Shown here in pieces: positions 1-10,887 of a DNA stretch of 64,000 nt (positions within the stretch are counted from its first letter, which is position 1; every line of letters starts with the position of its first letter). Made by a program: the position numbers and the translations under genes. The notes beneath the pieces were generated by a model. It was not told where the DNA came from. It saw only the letters and a program-made list of their open reading frames with translations, and ran no database searches. The stretch is from Asterias amurensis (Eukaryota > Echinodermata > Asteroidea > Forcipulatida > Asteriidae), in the NCBI RefSeq assembly GCF_032118995.1, contig NC_092650.1, positions 23,136,001 to 23,200,000 of the forward strand, given 5' to 3'.

Positions 1-376
1 CTTAGCATTGCTTAAGACTAGTCCTAAGTTAGGACTACCTTTGTGAAATCGACCCCTGGGGTCGATTTCACAAAGAGTTAGGATTCGTCTTATCTCGAGT
101 TAGGACGAGTACCTCGTCTTAACTTAGGATTAATCTTAAGGTCTGCATGCTACAGTGCAGGGTTGGGACTCGTTCTTAGTCGAAGATTAGTCTTAAATTA
201 GGAAGAGTTTTGTGAAATCGATGGCAGGGGTTGATTTCACAAAGAGTTAGGACTAGTCCTAACTTAGGACTAGTCCTAGGAGATATACAAATTGCATGGA
301 TAGTTCTAAGTAAGAACGAGTCACTGGTCCTAACTCGAGATAAGACTAGTCCTAACTCTTTGTGAAATCCACCCCT
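1..376. mobile_element. Three head-to-tail family B MITEs
   Basis: 1-58 is the right end of one copy. 58-228 is a complete copy, and 227-376 is another complete copy with a different centre. Termini are GGGGTCGATTTCACAAAG and its inverse CTTTGTGAAATCGACCCC, followed by TAGGAC/GTCCTA-rich arms. Confidence 0.85.
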
Positions 377-587
377 GTGCATTTATCGAAAAGAGAAGGG
401 GTTCGCCACGTTGTTCCTGGACGGGCTGCTGTATGCCCCGTAGCACCTTGTAAACCCTTATTAGGTGCTAAATAGTTGGGTCTCAGAATTCATCATCGCA
501 TGCAATAACCTATCTTTCTGAAAGTTTGTATATACTCAGAGCCTTGAGTACCTTGTTTGGTAGATACATGCGCTATCTAAGACTTTG

Positions 588-1664
<1,077 letters not shown>

Positions 1665-1665
<1 letters not shown>

Positions 1666-2028
1666 GTTGATTGGCCTGTCTAATGGTGGTATTTTGACGC
1701 ATTGACCCTTAACTGTACTGAACAGAGCTGCTGGATTCTTTGTTTGTTTGTTGGAGTACCCCCGCAGCCAGAGAAGGAAAGGATCATTGGTAGAAAGAAG
1801 GTACCTTATTTTATTTATTATTTGTTTTTTTATGAAATATCGCAAGGCCACTTCAAGGTGAGGGCTACACAATAACTGATTTTGGCTGTCAACCCCAAAT
1901 AAACTGTCACCAGGGACAGGTTGCCACCTACTCCTGGGGCTGAAACAGGGTAAATCCCCCTTCATGGTCGACAAGGATGTAGGCATTGGTATCATCCATT
2001 ATACTAGGTGCCAGGCTTGTAGAGCATT
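1665..2028. other. Unclassified intergenic sequence
   Basis: No credible ORF. The stretch around 1850-1990 (caccagggacaggttgcc, ctggggctgaaacagggt) looks like an old interspersed repeat, but there is no second copy here to define it. Confidence 0.3.
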
Positions 2029-2220
2029 AAGCCCGGTTCATACTTCCTGCGAATGCGATTGCGAAGCGAATTTGACGTGAATTTGACGTCACAACCTTCC
2101 TTTGGCACCATATTCGCAAGTGAGTTGAACAAAGTTGAACTGCTGCGAGGTTTTCGTTGCGAATTTGTGACGTCAACATTCCTATCGCATTCGCATTTGC
2201 AGGAAGTATGAACCGCGCTT
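2029..2220. mobile_element. Palindromic MITE carrying two CRE sites
   Basis: Terminal inverted repeats are AAGCNCGGTTCATACTTCCT followed by gcNaatgcga. Internal TGACGTCA palindromes are at 2084-2091 and 2168-2175. Confidence 0.8.
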
Positions 2221-2634
2221 CACCTTCCTAATTTTTTTTACGAAGCATTTATGGTAAAGTGCCTTGCTCAAGGGCACAAGCGTCACAAGCAAGAATCCAA
2301 CACACACTCTTCTGCTGACAACACTAGAATTTGAGTTTGATTTAAAAAACAACAACTTAATTCACCCCCTTTTGACCTGTTATGGCTCGTTTCTCAATAC
2401 TCTCTCAACCTCTTTCTCAGGGGTGATCGATCTTGCCATTAAGGGTGTTCGTGTAAAAACATGATTCATTTGAAGTGGAATCACGTAAAAAATACTCAAG
2501 TTTTGGCACACGCTACAAGTGGGAAAAATACAAATGCAAAATTACAAGATTACTAACTAGTTGTTTTTAAATAAGCGTGCACTTAAAGTGGTCACCCTTG
2601 GGAGCCAATCAGAGCATTGTTTCTCAGTACACCC

Positions 2635-3015
2635 TTAAAGACAGTGGACACTATTGGTAATTGTCAAAGACTAGTCTTCACAGTTGGTGTATCTCAACAT
2701 GCATTAAATAATAAACCTGTGAAAATTTGAGCTCTATCGGTCGTCGAAGTTGCGAGATAATGAAAGAAAAAACACCCTCCGTCACACGAATTTGTGTGCT
2801 TTTGATGCTTGATTTCGAGACCTCAAGTTCTAAACTTGAGGTCTCGAAACCAAATTTGTGGAAGATTACTGATTTCTCTAAAACTACCTCACTTCAGAGG
2901 GAGCTGTTTCTCACAATGTTTTATACTATCAACCTCTCCCCATTACTCGTACTCAAGAAAGGTTTTATGATGATAATTATTTTGAGTAATTACCAATAGT
3001 GTCCACTGCCTTTAA
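2635..3015 (+). mobile_element. Family A TTAA MITE
   Basis: Full-length copy, starting TTAAAGACAGTGGACACT and ending GTCCACTGCCTTTAA. The centre hairpin is cgagacctcaag/cttgaggtctcg. It lies upstream of the CYBA exon at 3441. Confidence 0.9.
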
Positions 3016-3093
3016 TAGGGGTTAGTTATGAGGGGCATGGATATGGCACACTGCCTTTATAGTAAAAGTAGAAATGTCAACGACTGACATCGA

Positions 3094-3352
3094 TTTTGCT
3101 AATAATAATAATAATTATAATGGACACGTAATAAAGCGCCGGTATCTGCCGCAAAGGGCACTCATGGTGCTACTCTACAAAAGAACAACTATAAGCAAAG
3201 AAAGTAGCGACCAACAAAATAATAAAATAAACTTAACAAAAAGCTTTTCCATAAAAATGAGTTTTGAAACTGTTCTTGAATATGTTGAGTGATTTGGAGA
3301 GTTTCACAGTGTCCGAGAGGGAGTTTCAAAGCTTTGGTGCTGCGCTCTGAAA
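3094..3352 (-). pseudogene. LINE 3' end with broken ORF2 C-terminus
   Basis: The minus strand translates to APKL*NSLSDTVKLSKSL, then NIFKNSFKTHFYGK. This is the C-terminal signature of non-LTR retrotransposon ORF2 (xLWNSLPxx...LxxFKxxLKTHxF), with Trp changed to TGA. The 3' tail ends in (ATT)n at 3094-3110. Confidence 0.65.
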
Positions 3353-3440
3353 ACTCCTCTCCCCCCATAGATGTTTAGTAATTGCTTCCAGTTGGATGAC
3401 ACTTTCTTACAGTATTTCTTTTGTTCTTGTTTGTTGACAG

Positions 3441-3524
3441 GTTCCAGCATATTCTCCATCCCGTAATGAACTGTGGTGGATTGTTAACCAAGAACTACTT
3501 TGTTCGCTTTGTCCTCTACCTCCT
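3441..3524 (+). CDS. CYBA: CYBA penultimate coding exon
   Basis: 84-nt exon bounded by a T-rich acceptor ending gttgacag and a strong donor gtaagt at 3525. It starts with the last base of a split codon, has 27 full codons, and ends with two bases of a Leu codon. It encodes the stretch ending NYFVRFVLYL, which contains the Arg equivalent to human R90 in the third membrane helix. Only this frame is open and meets the next exon in frame. Confidence 0.88.
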
Positions 3525-5146
3525 GTAAGTTGTAAATCATTAAAGATGCTATGTCAGATTTTTGACTGATTTGACACAAAAATTTTGATTTAAAATTCAA
3601 TAGGTATTTTGATAGGGGTAGAGAAAGTTACAAGCTTTCGTTTGAGGCATTGCTTGAAAATGTCCGCCAGGTAGCAGTGTAATAAAGTGCTCAAAATTAA
3701 TTTTGTCAGGATCCTGACAATATATCACGCGACCAATTCTTATGTGTTTTATAAGAAACATTTTAAATTTTTGTCATGGTTCCTGACCATTAAAAGTAAA
3801 AATTAAACTTTTTTCTGTTAGAGCGGGTGATACTCTTTGAAATACCATTCACTCGACAAAATTAAATTTTTAATGTTTGGGGCAAAAAATCTGACATAGC
3901 ATCTTTAATTGTGCAAAAACAGCAAAGAAATAAGTTTGAATCATTTTGAAGTTTGATAACTGGTAAATGAAATAGTCAAGAGCGACTGGGATGCTGTTGC
4001 AGTCGATCTGGAGCGCCTTGGTTTCAGACGTCAATCTTGTCATGAGCCGAGCCAATGTAAATGTTATGTTAAGTACGCCTGTCTGAAACCAAAATTTATT
4101 TGGGTCGACTTTGGACACTTCTTATATTTGGTTAGGCAGGACTCTGGTGCGAATGTCTGAATAGGGTGTTATATTTATTTATTTATTTATTTATTTCCTC
4201 CCTCAAAATTAGAGAAGATAAAAAGATAAAAGTATGTCAAATTTACAGTAAAAGTTATAGAAAATTAAAGAAATAGGATAACCCTGACACTCTCTAACGA
4301 CCCCCAGACAATCTTGACAAAGTATGAAACAAAAAAAATGTCAGAATGGTCTGAGCAGCCGACCACTTATTATTTGTTTTGCAATCCTGTCCTCTGTAGC
4401 ATGTCGGTTCCGACTATCTCCACCCGGCCCACACTGATCTTTGAAGCGCCTTGAGCATTACTGAGTGATGGATATGACTTCTAACGACTTCTAGCGCCTT
4501 GAACACCCAGGCAGGGTGGATATGTGCGCATTACAAGTCTTTATTATTATTACTATTTATATTATCTTCAAGTACGAGCTTATCCTCCAATCAGATCCTC
4601 CAAAATCAATCCTCCAAAAATCTACCTGCGTCTTGTGTGTTCTATGTCACGCGCAGTTTGCTTTTAGATAGGTACGTTATTACACGCACGCTCGTGGGAA
4701 TGCGGACAAATATAGCGCTTCTGCGTCCCATATCCAACAAGGCTGAAGGCCGAGGACAAAGGCCGAGTTTGATATGGGATGCAAACGCACTATATTTTCC
4801 ATGTTTACACTCGCGCTTGTGGCATAACTTATTATGACTGCTATATAAGAAACCACTATTATAAATATCAATAATTGTTTACAATCCCCTCCTCTCTAGC
4901 ATGTCAGTCCCGGCCATCTTCACCCTGCCCACTCTGCTCGGTGGCGTGTCTCTCTTCATCGGGGGGCTCATCTACTTCAAGGCTGCCCTCGGTGGCGAAG
5001 AGTGGCACGTGGACAGCATGGAACTCAGACGCCAGAAGACCCTGACTAACCGGCCCCCAAATAACCCCCCACCACGCCCTCCTCCACAGGGCGCGGCAAA
5101 TGAGGGATTCTCCGACATTCCACTGCAACAGACCGGTGGCCAGTAG
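3441..5146 (+). CDS. CYBA: CYBA (p22phox, cytochrome b-245 light chain), last two coding exons; 5' part outside window
   Basis: Partial gene. p22phox is the small multi-pass membrane subunit that stabilises NOX catalytic subunits and docks the organiser p47phox, so that the oxidase makes superoxide at phagosome or plasma membranes. The exons at 3441-3524 and 4900-5146 join in frame (CT|C, Leu) and give 109 residues. The join contains TKNYFVRFVLYLL followed by MSVPAIF, matching the vertebrate segment [20 protein letters not shown]. Next comes a hydrophobic helix (LLGGVSLFIGGLIYF), then GGEEW (vertebrate RGEQW), and a proline-rich tail RPPNNPPPRPPP. That tail matches the PPSNPPPRPP motif that binds the p47phox tandem SH3 domains. 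Intron position and phase agree with the penultimate/last exon junction I recall for vertebrate CYBA. No earlier exon is recognisable in 1-3440. Family identification is confident; the organism's exact protein is incomplete here. Confidence 0.9.
3541..3908. mobile_element. Family F palindromic TTAA element in CYBA intron
   Basis: Starts TAAAGATGCTATGTCAGATT and ends AATCTGACATAGCATCTTTA. The centre contains tcaggatcctgacaat. Other copies are at 34245-34628 and a half copy at 28545-28676. Confidence 0.85.
4165..4380 (-). repeat. LINE-like 3' tail with (TTTA)n
   Basis: A run of TATT units (about 4168-4196) adjoins AT-rich sequence with no ORF. It resembles a minus-strand retroelement tail like that at 42533; the assignment is weak. 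Confidence 0.3.
4381..4442 (+). pseudogene. Duplicated fragment of the CYBA last-exon acceptor and exon start
   Basis: About 60 bases resembling 4881-4940, which spans the real acceptor and the first 40 bases of the CYBA last exon; roughly 80% of bases match by eye. The acceptor AG is retained (cctctgtag) and the frame would begin MSVPT as in the true exon. The similarity stops near 4440, where a LINE/SINE-type 3' tail begins, and a stop follows soon after. I read it as a decayed partial exon duplication lying in the intron just before the functional copy. Confidence 0.75.
4443..4560 (+). mobile_element. LINE/SINE-type 3' tail
   Basis: AGCGCCTTGAACACC, ggtggatatgtgcgc, then tctttattattattac: the common 3' tail of L2/CR1-like LINEs and their SINEs, ending in ATT units. 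It starts where the CYBA exon-fragment duplication stops. Confidence 0.55.
4900..5146 (+). CDS. CYBA: CYBA last coding exon
   Basis: The acceptor cctctctag ends at 4899. The first base completes Leu, and 81 further codons run to TAG at 5144-5146. It encodes the end of membrane helix 3, helix 4 and the cytosolic proline-rich region (RPPNNPPPRPPP) expected to bind p47phox. The tail after the proline motif is short and poorly conserved, ending IPLQQTGGQ. Confidence 0.92.
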
Positions 5147-5261
5147 AACATACACGTAACAATTAGGGCTCAATTTCAAAGACTTGCTTAACCCATAAGA
5201 GAACATAGCGGCCAGCAACGTCGAACCAAATTGCCCATAGTGGCCGCAAAGGGCTGTAAGA

Positions 5262-5342
5262 TTTTTGACAATGAACCCCTTACAACAGCAATACTAACTT
5301 TTAAGTTAGTATTGCTGTTGCAAGGGGTTCATTGTCAAAATG
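5262..5342. repeat. Long hairpin (about 38-bp arms) in CYBA 3' UTR
   Basis: The left arm, starting ttttgacaatgaacccc, and the right arm, ending ggggttcattgtcaaaa, are reverse complements with one mismatch and one extra T. The spacer is almost nil (ttaa at the centre). The RNA would fold into a stem of nearly 40 bp. It could be a tiny MITE or a small-RNA precursor. Confidence 0.85.
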
Positions 5343-5604
5343 GATATTATTACAAATATATTAAGTAGCATTATCTAAGCACATTCATGAACGAAAAACT
5401 TTGAGGTGAACAGGTCAATCACATTTGTGTGTGTATGGGGGGGGGGGGGGGCGATGAACTCCTAGGATAAGAAGTGTAGCTTAACAGAGGGATTTTAAGC
5501 CATTATAAATGAGCTCCCTTCAGCTCAATGGAAATCTCTTCTGTATTACATGGGTGTAAGTCATGAGAAAGAGTTGCTGCCACAACATTCCAATCCTGTT
5601 TAGG

Positions 5605-5762
5605 CCCAATTTCACAGAGCTGCTCAAGAAGGAATTATTGCTCAAAAATGTTCTGCTCAGTTTTAAATCGTGCCTGTGACATGGTGTGTTTTGGCTGGTA
5701 ACATTATTCCGCTAAGCACAGTTTACTTCTTGTGCTAAAGCAGCTCTCTGAAATTGGGCACT
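5605..5762. mobile_element. Family C MITE in CYBA 3' UTR
   Basis: Palindromic ends GGCCCAATTTCACAGAGCTG and GCTCTCTGAAATTGGGC. Other copies are at 9727, 58412, 60795 and 63931. Confidence 0.8.
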
Positions 5763-6450
5763 GCTCTCAAGAATATTATTTTTTATAGTGTGTGATTATT
5801 TGCACTAATGCAGTCTAAATATTGTAGATACTCTATTGCAATTGTTTTTATATATACCCAAATATATTTTTGTATAGTTTAAAAGTAAACGTAGGTCAAA
5901 TCAACGAGGTTGTTGGTTTAATTTTGTTTAATCAGGTGTAGAAGTGTTGATAAAATTTAGATTTTTTTAAAAAGGGGAATTTTCGATTGTGATCTTAGTT
6001 GTCAAATGTTTGTTTGTTATTGTGAGATTTTGTTAAAGCAAAATAATTTTCTTTTCTTTTGTTAAATGGGGGGGGGGGGGGCGGTGATTGATTTTGTGCA
6101 GCACTGTGCATAAATTATGTATATTTTGAATTTTTATAAAATAGCAACAGTCACTGGCTGCATTTTGTGCTTATAATAAATATACTGATAATATTTTTCT
6201 ATAGTTTTATAAAGATCAACATAAATTTGAAACAAAAATATCATGTTTGAAATTTACACCTCCAGAATTACCGGTGATCACATTTTTTAAAAGATCACGT
6301 TGATTTACTAGTAAAAAAAAAAATTGCATTTTTATAGAGAGTAATAATAGTTAACTTTATAACGCATTTGCACAAAAATAAATTGGTGAACACACAGTGT
6401 AGTCGATTAACAAATAAAATGTTCATGGTAAATAAAACTTCATTTCTTGC

Positions 6451-7299
6451 ACTCTGAAATTGAATTTATTTCTCTGGAGTGTAGACCATCTATGCCTGAA
6501 AATTGTGAACATCTTAGTTTTTGTTCACACGCGTATAAATCCTGTACCCTTCCCAGCTCCGTAATTTGTCAATAATGTTGCATGCAATCTAAAGCTTTGT
6601 AGGCCCTCGATGTTAATCATAGAAAAGCTTAAAACTTGTCTTATAGAGAGAACACAAAAAAATAATGTTTGTTGAGAAAACCTGTTGAGGAATTCCTTGA
6701 TCGGTAATGTGTCTTACAGAACCGTGACGTTGTCTCTAAAGCGGACGTTATTTGTAAAAAATCCACTTGATTCTGCCCTCCCAATGGGAAACTTTAGACT
6801 ATCTGCCAATCACCAAGATGATTGCCCTCTTTTAGTCAGGTACAAATGCATGCACATGTAATTGTATTATATCATTAGTTTCGTGAGGCATTTATCATGA
6901 TACCCACTGCCTGTTGTTCACGTTGGTGTTCGATATGTGGCGTGCCCCCCTCTTTCCCCTCTATTGTTTCGTCTTTGTGTACTTGGAATCTAAAGAATTT
7001 TGTAGAGGTATTTCTGTACAAGTGGAAAATAGTTTTTTAGCGTATAGAGACATGGGGAAGCCTACTCCGTCCCATATCGTCACGATAGCCTTACTTGCAT
7101 GTTGGTATTAGTGGTAGAAGAACTCTTGATAAGTGTCTTGCAAGACCCATAATAGAAGTAAAGAAAATAATATGTAATCTGTGAGGCATGTGGCGAGGAG
7201 AGGATAAACTGAGGCCTACCACACGCAAACCATGTGGAAGGTTCCAGGCCGGTCGTCGTTGAAGCAGAATTTGTTTTTATATGATATCCCCGTCAACAA
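6451..7299. other. Intergenic, nothing recognised
   Basis: AT-rich, with only short unconvincing ORFs. I see no repeat shared with the rest of the window. Confidence 0.4.
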
Positions 7300-7652
7300 A
7301 CACAGAGAGATTTTGCGTGGAACAATACTGACCAATCAAAGCAGCCATTACAAGACCGAACGGCGACTGAGCCGACTATTGACCAATAACAAGCGCCGTT
7401 GTGAGAATGATAGGCGAGGTCTTCAATGGCTACCCAGTTACATGCCGTCTGCAACTGGTTTCGAAAATCGTGTGTGAAATCCATTTTGTTGCAGTTTTAT
7501 CGGACAAGCGGGACAAGCCAGGAATCTATAGGACATGGTGGAGGACGGGAACTTGTTAAAATTGAGAACTGACATTGTCAATACAGAGGAAAATACATGA
7601 CTCTAGGAATGGCGACGACACTACTACGGTGGAATTCTCAGTGGACTGGGTA
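7300..7652 (+). promoter_or_regulatory. Possible promoter and first exon of an unidentified gene
   Basis: Two CCAAT boxes (7332 and 7383, 51 bp apart) in a relatively GC-rich, repeat-free stretch. A short ORF follows, with ATG at 7609 (or 7597 in frame), MATTLLRWNSQWTG, which runs into a donor-like GG|gtaagc at about 7650. No downstream exon or homology is recognised, so this is only a candidate. Confidence 0.22.
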
Positions 7653-7752
7653 AGCTTAATTGTAATTGTATGCATCTTTCACACAAGCTTACAATACATA
7701 CCATTGTGTACAATCCATTACAGGTCTGTAACCATGTATAGGTAATGTAGTT

Positions 7753-8110
7753 TTCAAGGCACTTGCCACTATTGGTAAATACTCAAAATAATTGTTACAT
7801 CTTGATAACAAGCAATGGACAACTGTTGATAACATTATGAGAAACGACTCCCTCTTAAGTAACGTCGTTTTCGAGAAAGAAGTAATTTTCCACTAAAAAA
7901 AATAAATATTTGAATTTGATTTCGAGACGTCGGAGTTAGATTTTGAGGTCCCGAAATCAAGCATGTGAAAGCAATTTTCCATATCTTGCAACTTCGAGGA
8001 CCAGTTGTGTTCAAACTTTCACAGGTTTGTTATCTTGTGTATTTGTGTTGAGATACACCAAGTGAGAGGACTGGTCTTTGACAATTACCAAAAGTGTTCA
8101 GTGTCTTTAA
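7753..8110 (-). mobile_element. Family A TTAA MITE, divergent
   Basis: Opens cactattggtaaatactc and ends TGTCTTTAA; the body is diverged. It shares its final TTAA (8107-8110) with the next copy. Confidence 0.7.
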
Positions 8111-8302
8111 AGGCACTGGACTTGGTACTATTGTCAAAGACCAGTATTCTCACTTGGGGTATCCCAACATGTAAATAAAAAAAATAAAAAAATAATGTCA
8201 ACATCTGGATCAATTGGTCATTGAAGTGGCAGTTGAAAAGTGGGACCTCTTTCTCACACACATTTTATACTACCAACAGCTCTCAATTGCTCAATACTGA
8301 AG
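8107..8302 (+). mobile_element. Family A MITE, internally deleted
   Basis: Starts TTAAAGGCACTGG with tcaaagaccagtattctcac. It then jumps to the 3' part (ttctcacacacattttatac) and lacks a clean right end. Confidence 0.65.
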
Positions 8303-8674
8303 TAGCGCTGAAGTCCAGCATTTGTGGGGCTAATAATGATAAACACGAATGTAACGTCTCAGTCTTAAATAAAACAGATGGAAAGTCTTCGTTTTTACTC
8401 AGTTATGCACACATTTTATTTAATCCAAATCATTCTGTTCATGAAAGAGTATAAAGTAATACAAAAAACAGTACTTTTGGTCAAACGTCAAATTCAAATT
8501 TAAACACATCACTTCAATTCAAAAGAAATTCTGTGGGTCAACCCCATGCATTGTGTCTTTTACTTGTGGATTCACGAAATAATACTTATAAAAGAAGGTT
8601 GAGCATTGGTTCTCCTTTAATAGCTTTGTTGGGTATAGCGGACACTTTCAAGTCTTTAAAAAGACCCTGAACAC

Positions 8675-8978
8675 TTAAAGACCCTGGACACTATTGGTAA
8701 TTGTCAAAGACCAGTCTTCTCACTTGGTGGATCTCAAAATATGCATAAAATAACAAACCTGAGAAAATTTGAGCCTAATCGGTAGTCGAAGTTGCGAGAT
8801 AATAATGAAAGAAAAAACACCCTTGTCACGAAGTTGTGTGCTTTCAGATGCTTGATTTCGAGACCTCAAATTCTAAATCTGAGGTCTCACAATCAACCTC
8901 TCCCCAATACTCGTTACAAAGAAAAGTTTTATGCTAACAATTGTTTTGACTAATTACCAATAGTGTCCACTGCCTTTA
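8675..8978 (+). mobile_element. Family A MITE, internal deletion
   Basis: Intact ends (TTAAAGACCCTGGACACT, GTGTCCACTGCCTTTA). About 80 bp after the central hairpin is missing. Confidence 0.85.
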
Positions 8979-9726
8979 GGACGTGCGTGCACTGTTCTGT
9001 TTGGATAGAATGACCATTCAGACAAATTTATCCAAACCAATGGTGTTATATCCACCATATCTTAAAAGCTGATGAGTATTATGAGATTGCTTATATCAGA
9101 ACAATTTCAATTACATATACCAAACACCCCCACTTTTTTTCTTAGGAGAATCAACAGTCAAAACACTTGGCCATATAGAATAGTAGAAAAAAAACGTTTT
9201 TAAACCCTCCCCTATTTCAGTACAGTAATACTCGGGAGGATAGCAAACAATTGTTGTATGGCAAATGTCACGAAACCAATTAATGCCACCAATTGCCAAT
9301 GAAAAACACAGGAGTGGGTTCTGTTCGCCTGGAAGCCAGTGTGTTGCAGGAGACTGTCCCCCATAATGGCGAACTGTGTACAAACATCTTGTGATAGCGC
9401 CCTCTTTTGAAACATCGTCCTCCTGCCCATTTTCATTTCCCAAAATACGGGGGGACAGAAATTGTCAATTTATGATATAGAGTTGCCTCACCATCGGGGA
9501 GATGGGGGAATAAAATTAAAGAAACTAGACCATTATTGCAAAACAAATAATTTGCAAACAAAATCATATCAACACATTATTTAATTAAATAAATACAATA
9601 ATATTTACAAATATTATATTACATCATTTTTCCCCCTCAATACATGCTGGTAAAAAAAAAACAAAAAAAAAAAACATCATCTATTTTGTGTAAAAAATCA
9701 TTGCCAGAAGGAACCAAGAACACCTG
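8979..9726. other. Intergenic, no gene supported
   Basis: Contains overlapping minus-strand ORFs of 110 and 74 codons with no recognisable motif, A-rich runs near 9650-9675, and a CTCF-like AGCGCCCTCTTTTGA at 9395. Confidence 0.4.
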
Positions 9727-9968
9727 GGCCCAATTTTATAGAGCTGCTAAGCACAACAATTTGCTTAGCATGAATTTTCTACCCTCGATAAAAACAGGAT
9801 TACCAACCAAATTGTAATGTATTGCATATTGCTTGTTTCTGTTATTCAGCTGTTGTTTGCTTATTCTGAAAATGTCGTGGAAACTTGGTTGGTAATCTTG
9901 TTTTATTCAAGGAAATTTTTTCATGCTAAGCAAATTTGTGTGCTAAGCAGCTCTATGAAATTGGACCC
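9727..9968. mobile_element. Family C MITE
   Basis: Starts GGGCCCAATTTTATAGAGCT and ends AGCTCTATGAAATTGG. Inner arms tgcttagcatgaa/ttcatgctaagca and aaaacaggattaccaacc/ggttggtaatcttgtttt also pair. Confidence 0.85.
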
Positions 9969-10616
9969 TGAAACGTTGGCAGGAGTTTGGGAACCAGTTA
10001 CCGCCGTAAACAAACTTGGCTGGTGACCAAGGATTATTGACCGCCGTAGCACGGTATTATCTTGGCTGGTGACCCGTTTCTGATATCATATTTCATGAAT
10101 TCAACAAGGGGACAATCTACATTGTCGTTTTTAGAATTGTTTTGAAAACATTTTGTTCCCACCGTGCTTTAAAACAGCACAATGTAAAGAGTGGACGATT
10201 GAATACAAGGAAGAAGTTGGGCTAGTACTGTCCCTTTAATCAAGAAAAGACCACACCCATTGGTAAGAAAAGACCACACCCATTGGTATAAAAAGCAGGA
10301 AAGTTTCACCATAGAGAAATTCAAGTAGCCAAAGCAAAGTAGTCTGGCACTTCGGGTGTATTATTGATGTTTGCACAATCAGTGCGTTTTACACACAGGG
10401 TTATTATACGACATTATATTTGTCTCAGTGTGATCAATCTCTATATTATGGATTTTTATCACCGTGCGGACATCTTGATTTTCTCCCATTCAAATTGATG
10501 TAACCAAACCGAGGCTGGGAGGAGATTTAGTCTGGTTCATGTTCACGCTGAATACTAGTACTGTTACTGGATACAGGGGACAAGATGGTGGTATCATTAA
10601 TGCCTATTGAGAAATT
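9969..10616. other. Scratch 3' flank
   Basis: Probable Scratch 3' UTR on the minus strand, with an ATTAAA at 10240-10235. It includes a direct duplication of about 26 bp (aagaaaagaccacacccatt) at 10240-10290, followed by tataaaaag. Confidence 0.4.
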
Positions 10617-10887
10617 TCAAACGTCTCTTATGCATGCTGCCTCCACGTGTTTGTACAGGTAACTCTTGAGGGCAAAAGCTTTATTGCATTTCTGGCAGAC
10701 GTAGGGTTTCACGTTGGAGTGGGTCTGGATGTGCGCCCTCAAGTTGGACTTGTCTGCGAAGGCCTTGCCGCACTGCGGGCAGGAGAAGGGCTTCTCGCCA
10801 GTGTGGGTGCGGATGTGGCCCTGCAGAAGCCACGGTCGGCTGAAGCACTTTCCACAGAGGTTGCATTTGCAGCCAAGCTTGTGCGTT
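10617..10887 (-). CDS. scrt: Scratch coding exon 3 (zinc fingers 3-5, C terminus)
   Basis: Acceptor ctatccag ends at 10888, and the stop TGA is at 10619-10617. It encodes the most conserved part of the family: [19 protein letters not shown], then [14 protein letters not shown], and the C2HC fifth finger ending [11 protein letters not shown]. The protein ends six residues after the last Cys-containing motif, shorter than vertebrate Scratch tails. Confidence 0.95.

Larger units (their letters stand above)
5147..6450 (+). other. CYBA: CYBA 3' UTR and flank
   Basis: AT-rich sequence after the stop codon with no further ORF. Candidate AATAAA signals are at 6175, about 6380, 6414 and 6431; the last two are close together and followed by T-rich sequence, but the true end cannot be fixed. 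It carries a long hairpin (5262-5342), a palindromic repeat (5605-5762) and two G homopolymers (about 5438-5450 and 6067-6080). Confidence 0.5.

Noticed and set aside
9111..9443. 110-codon minus-strand ORF
   Set aside because: No domain or conserved motif, a second overlapping frame is equally open, and there is no promoter or splice evidence.
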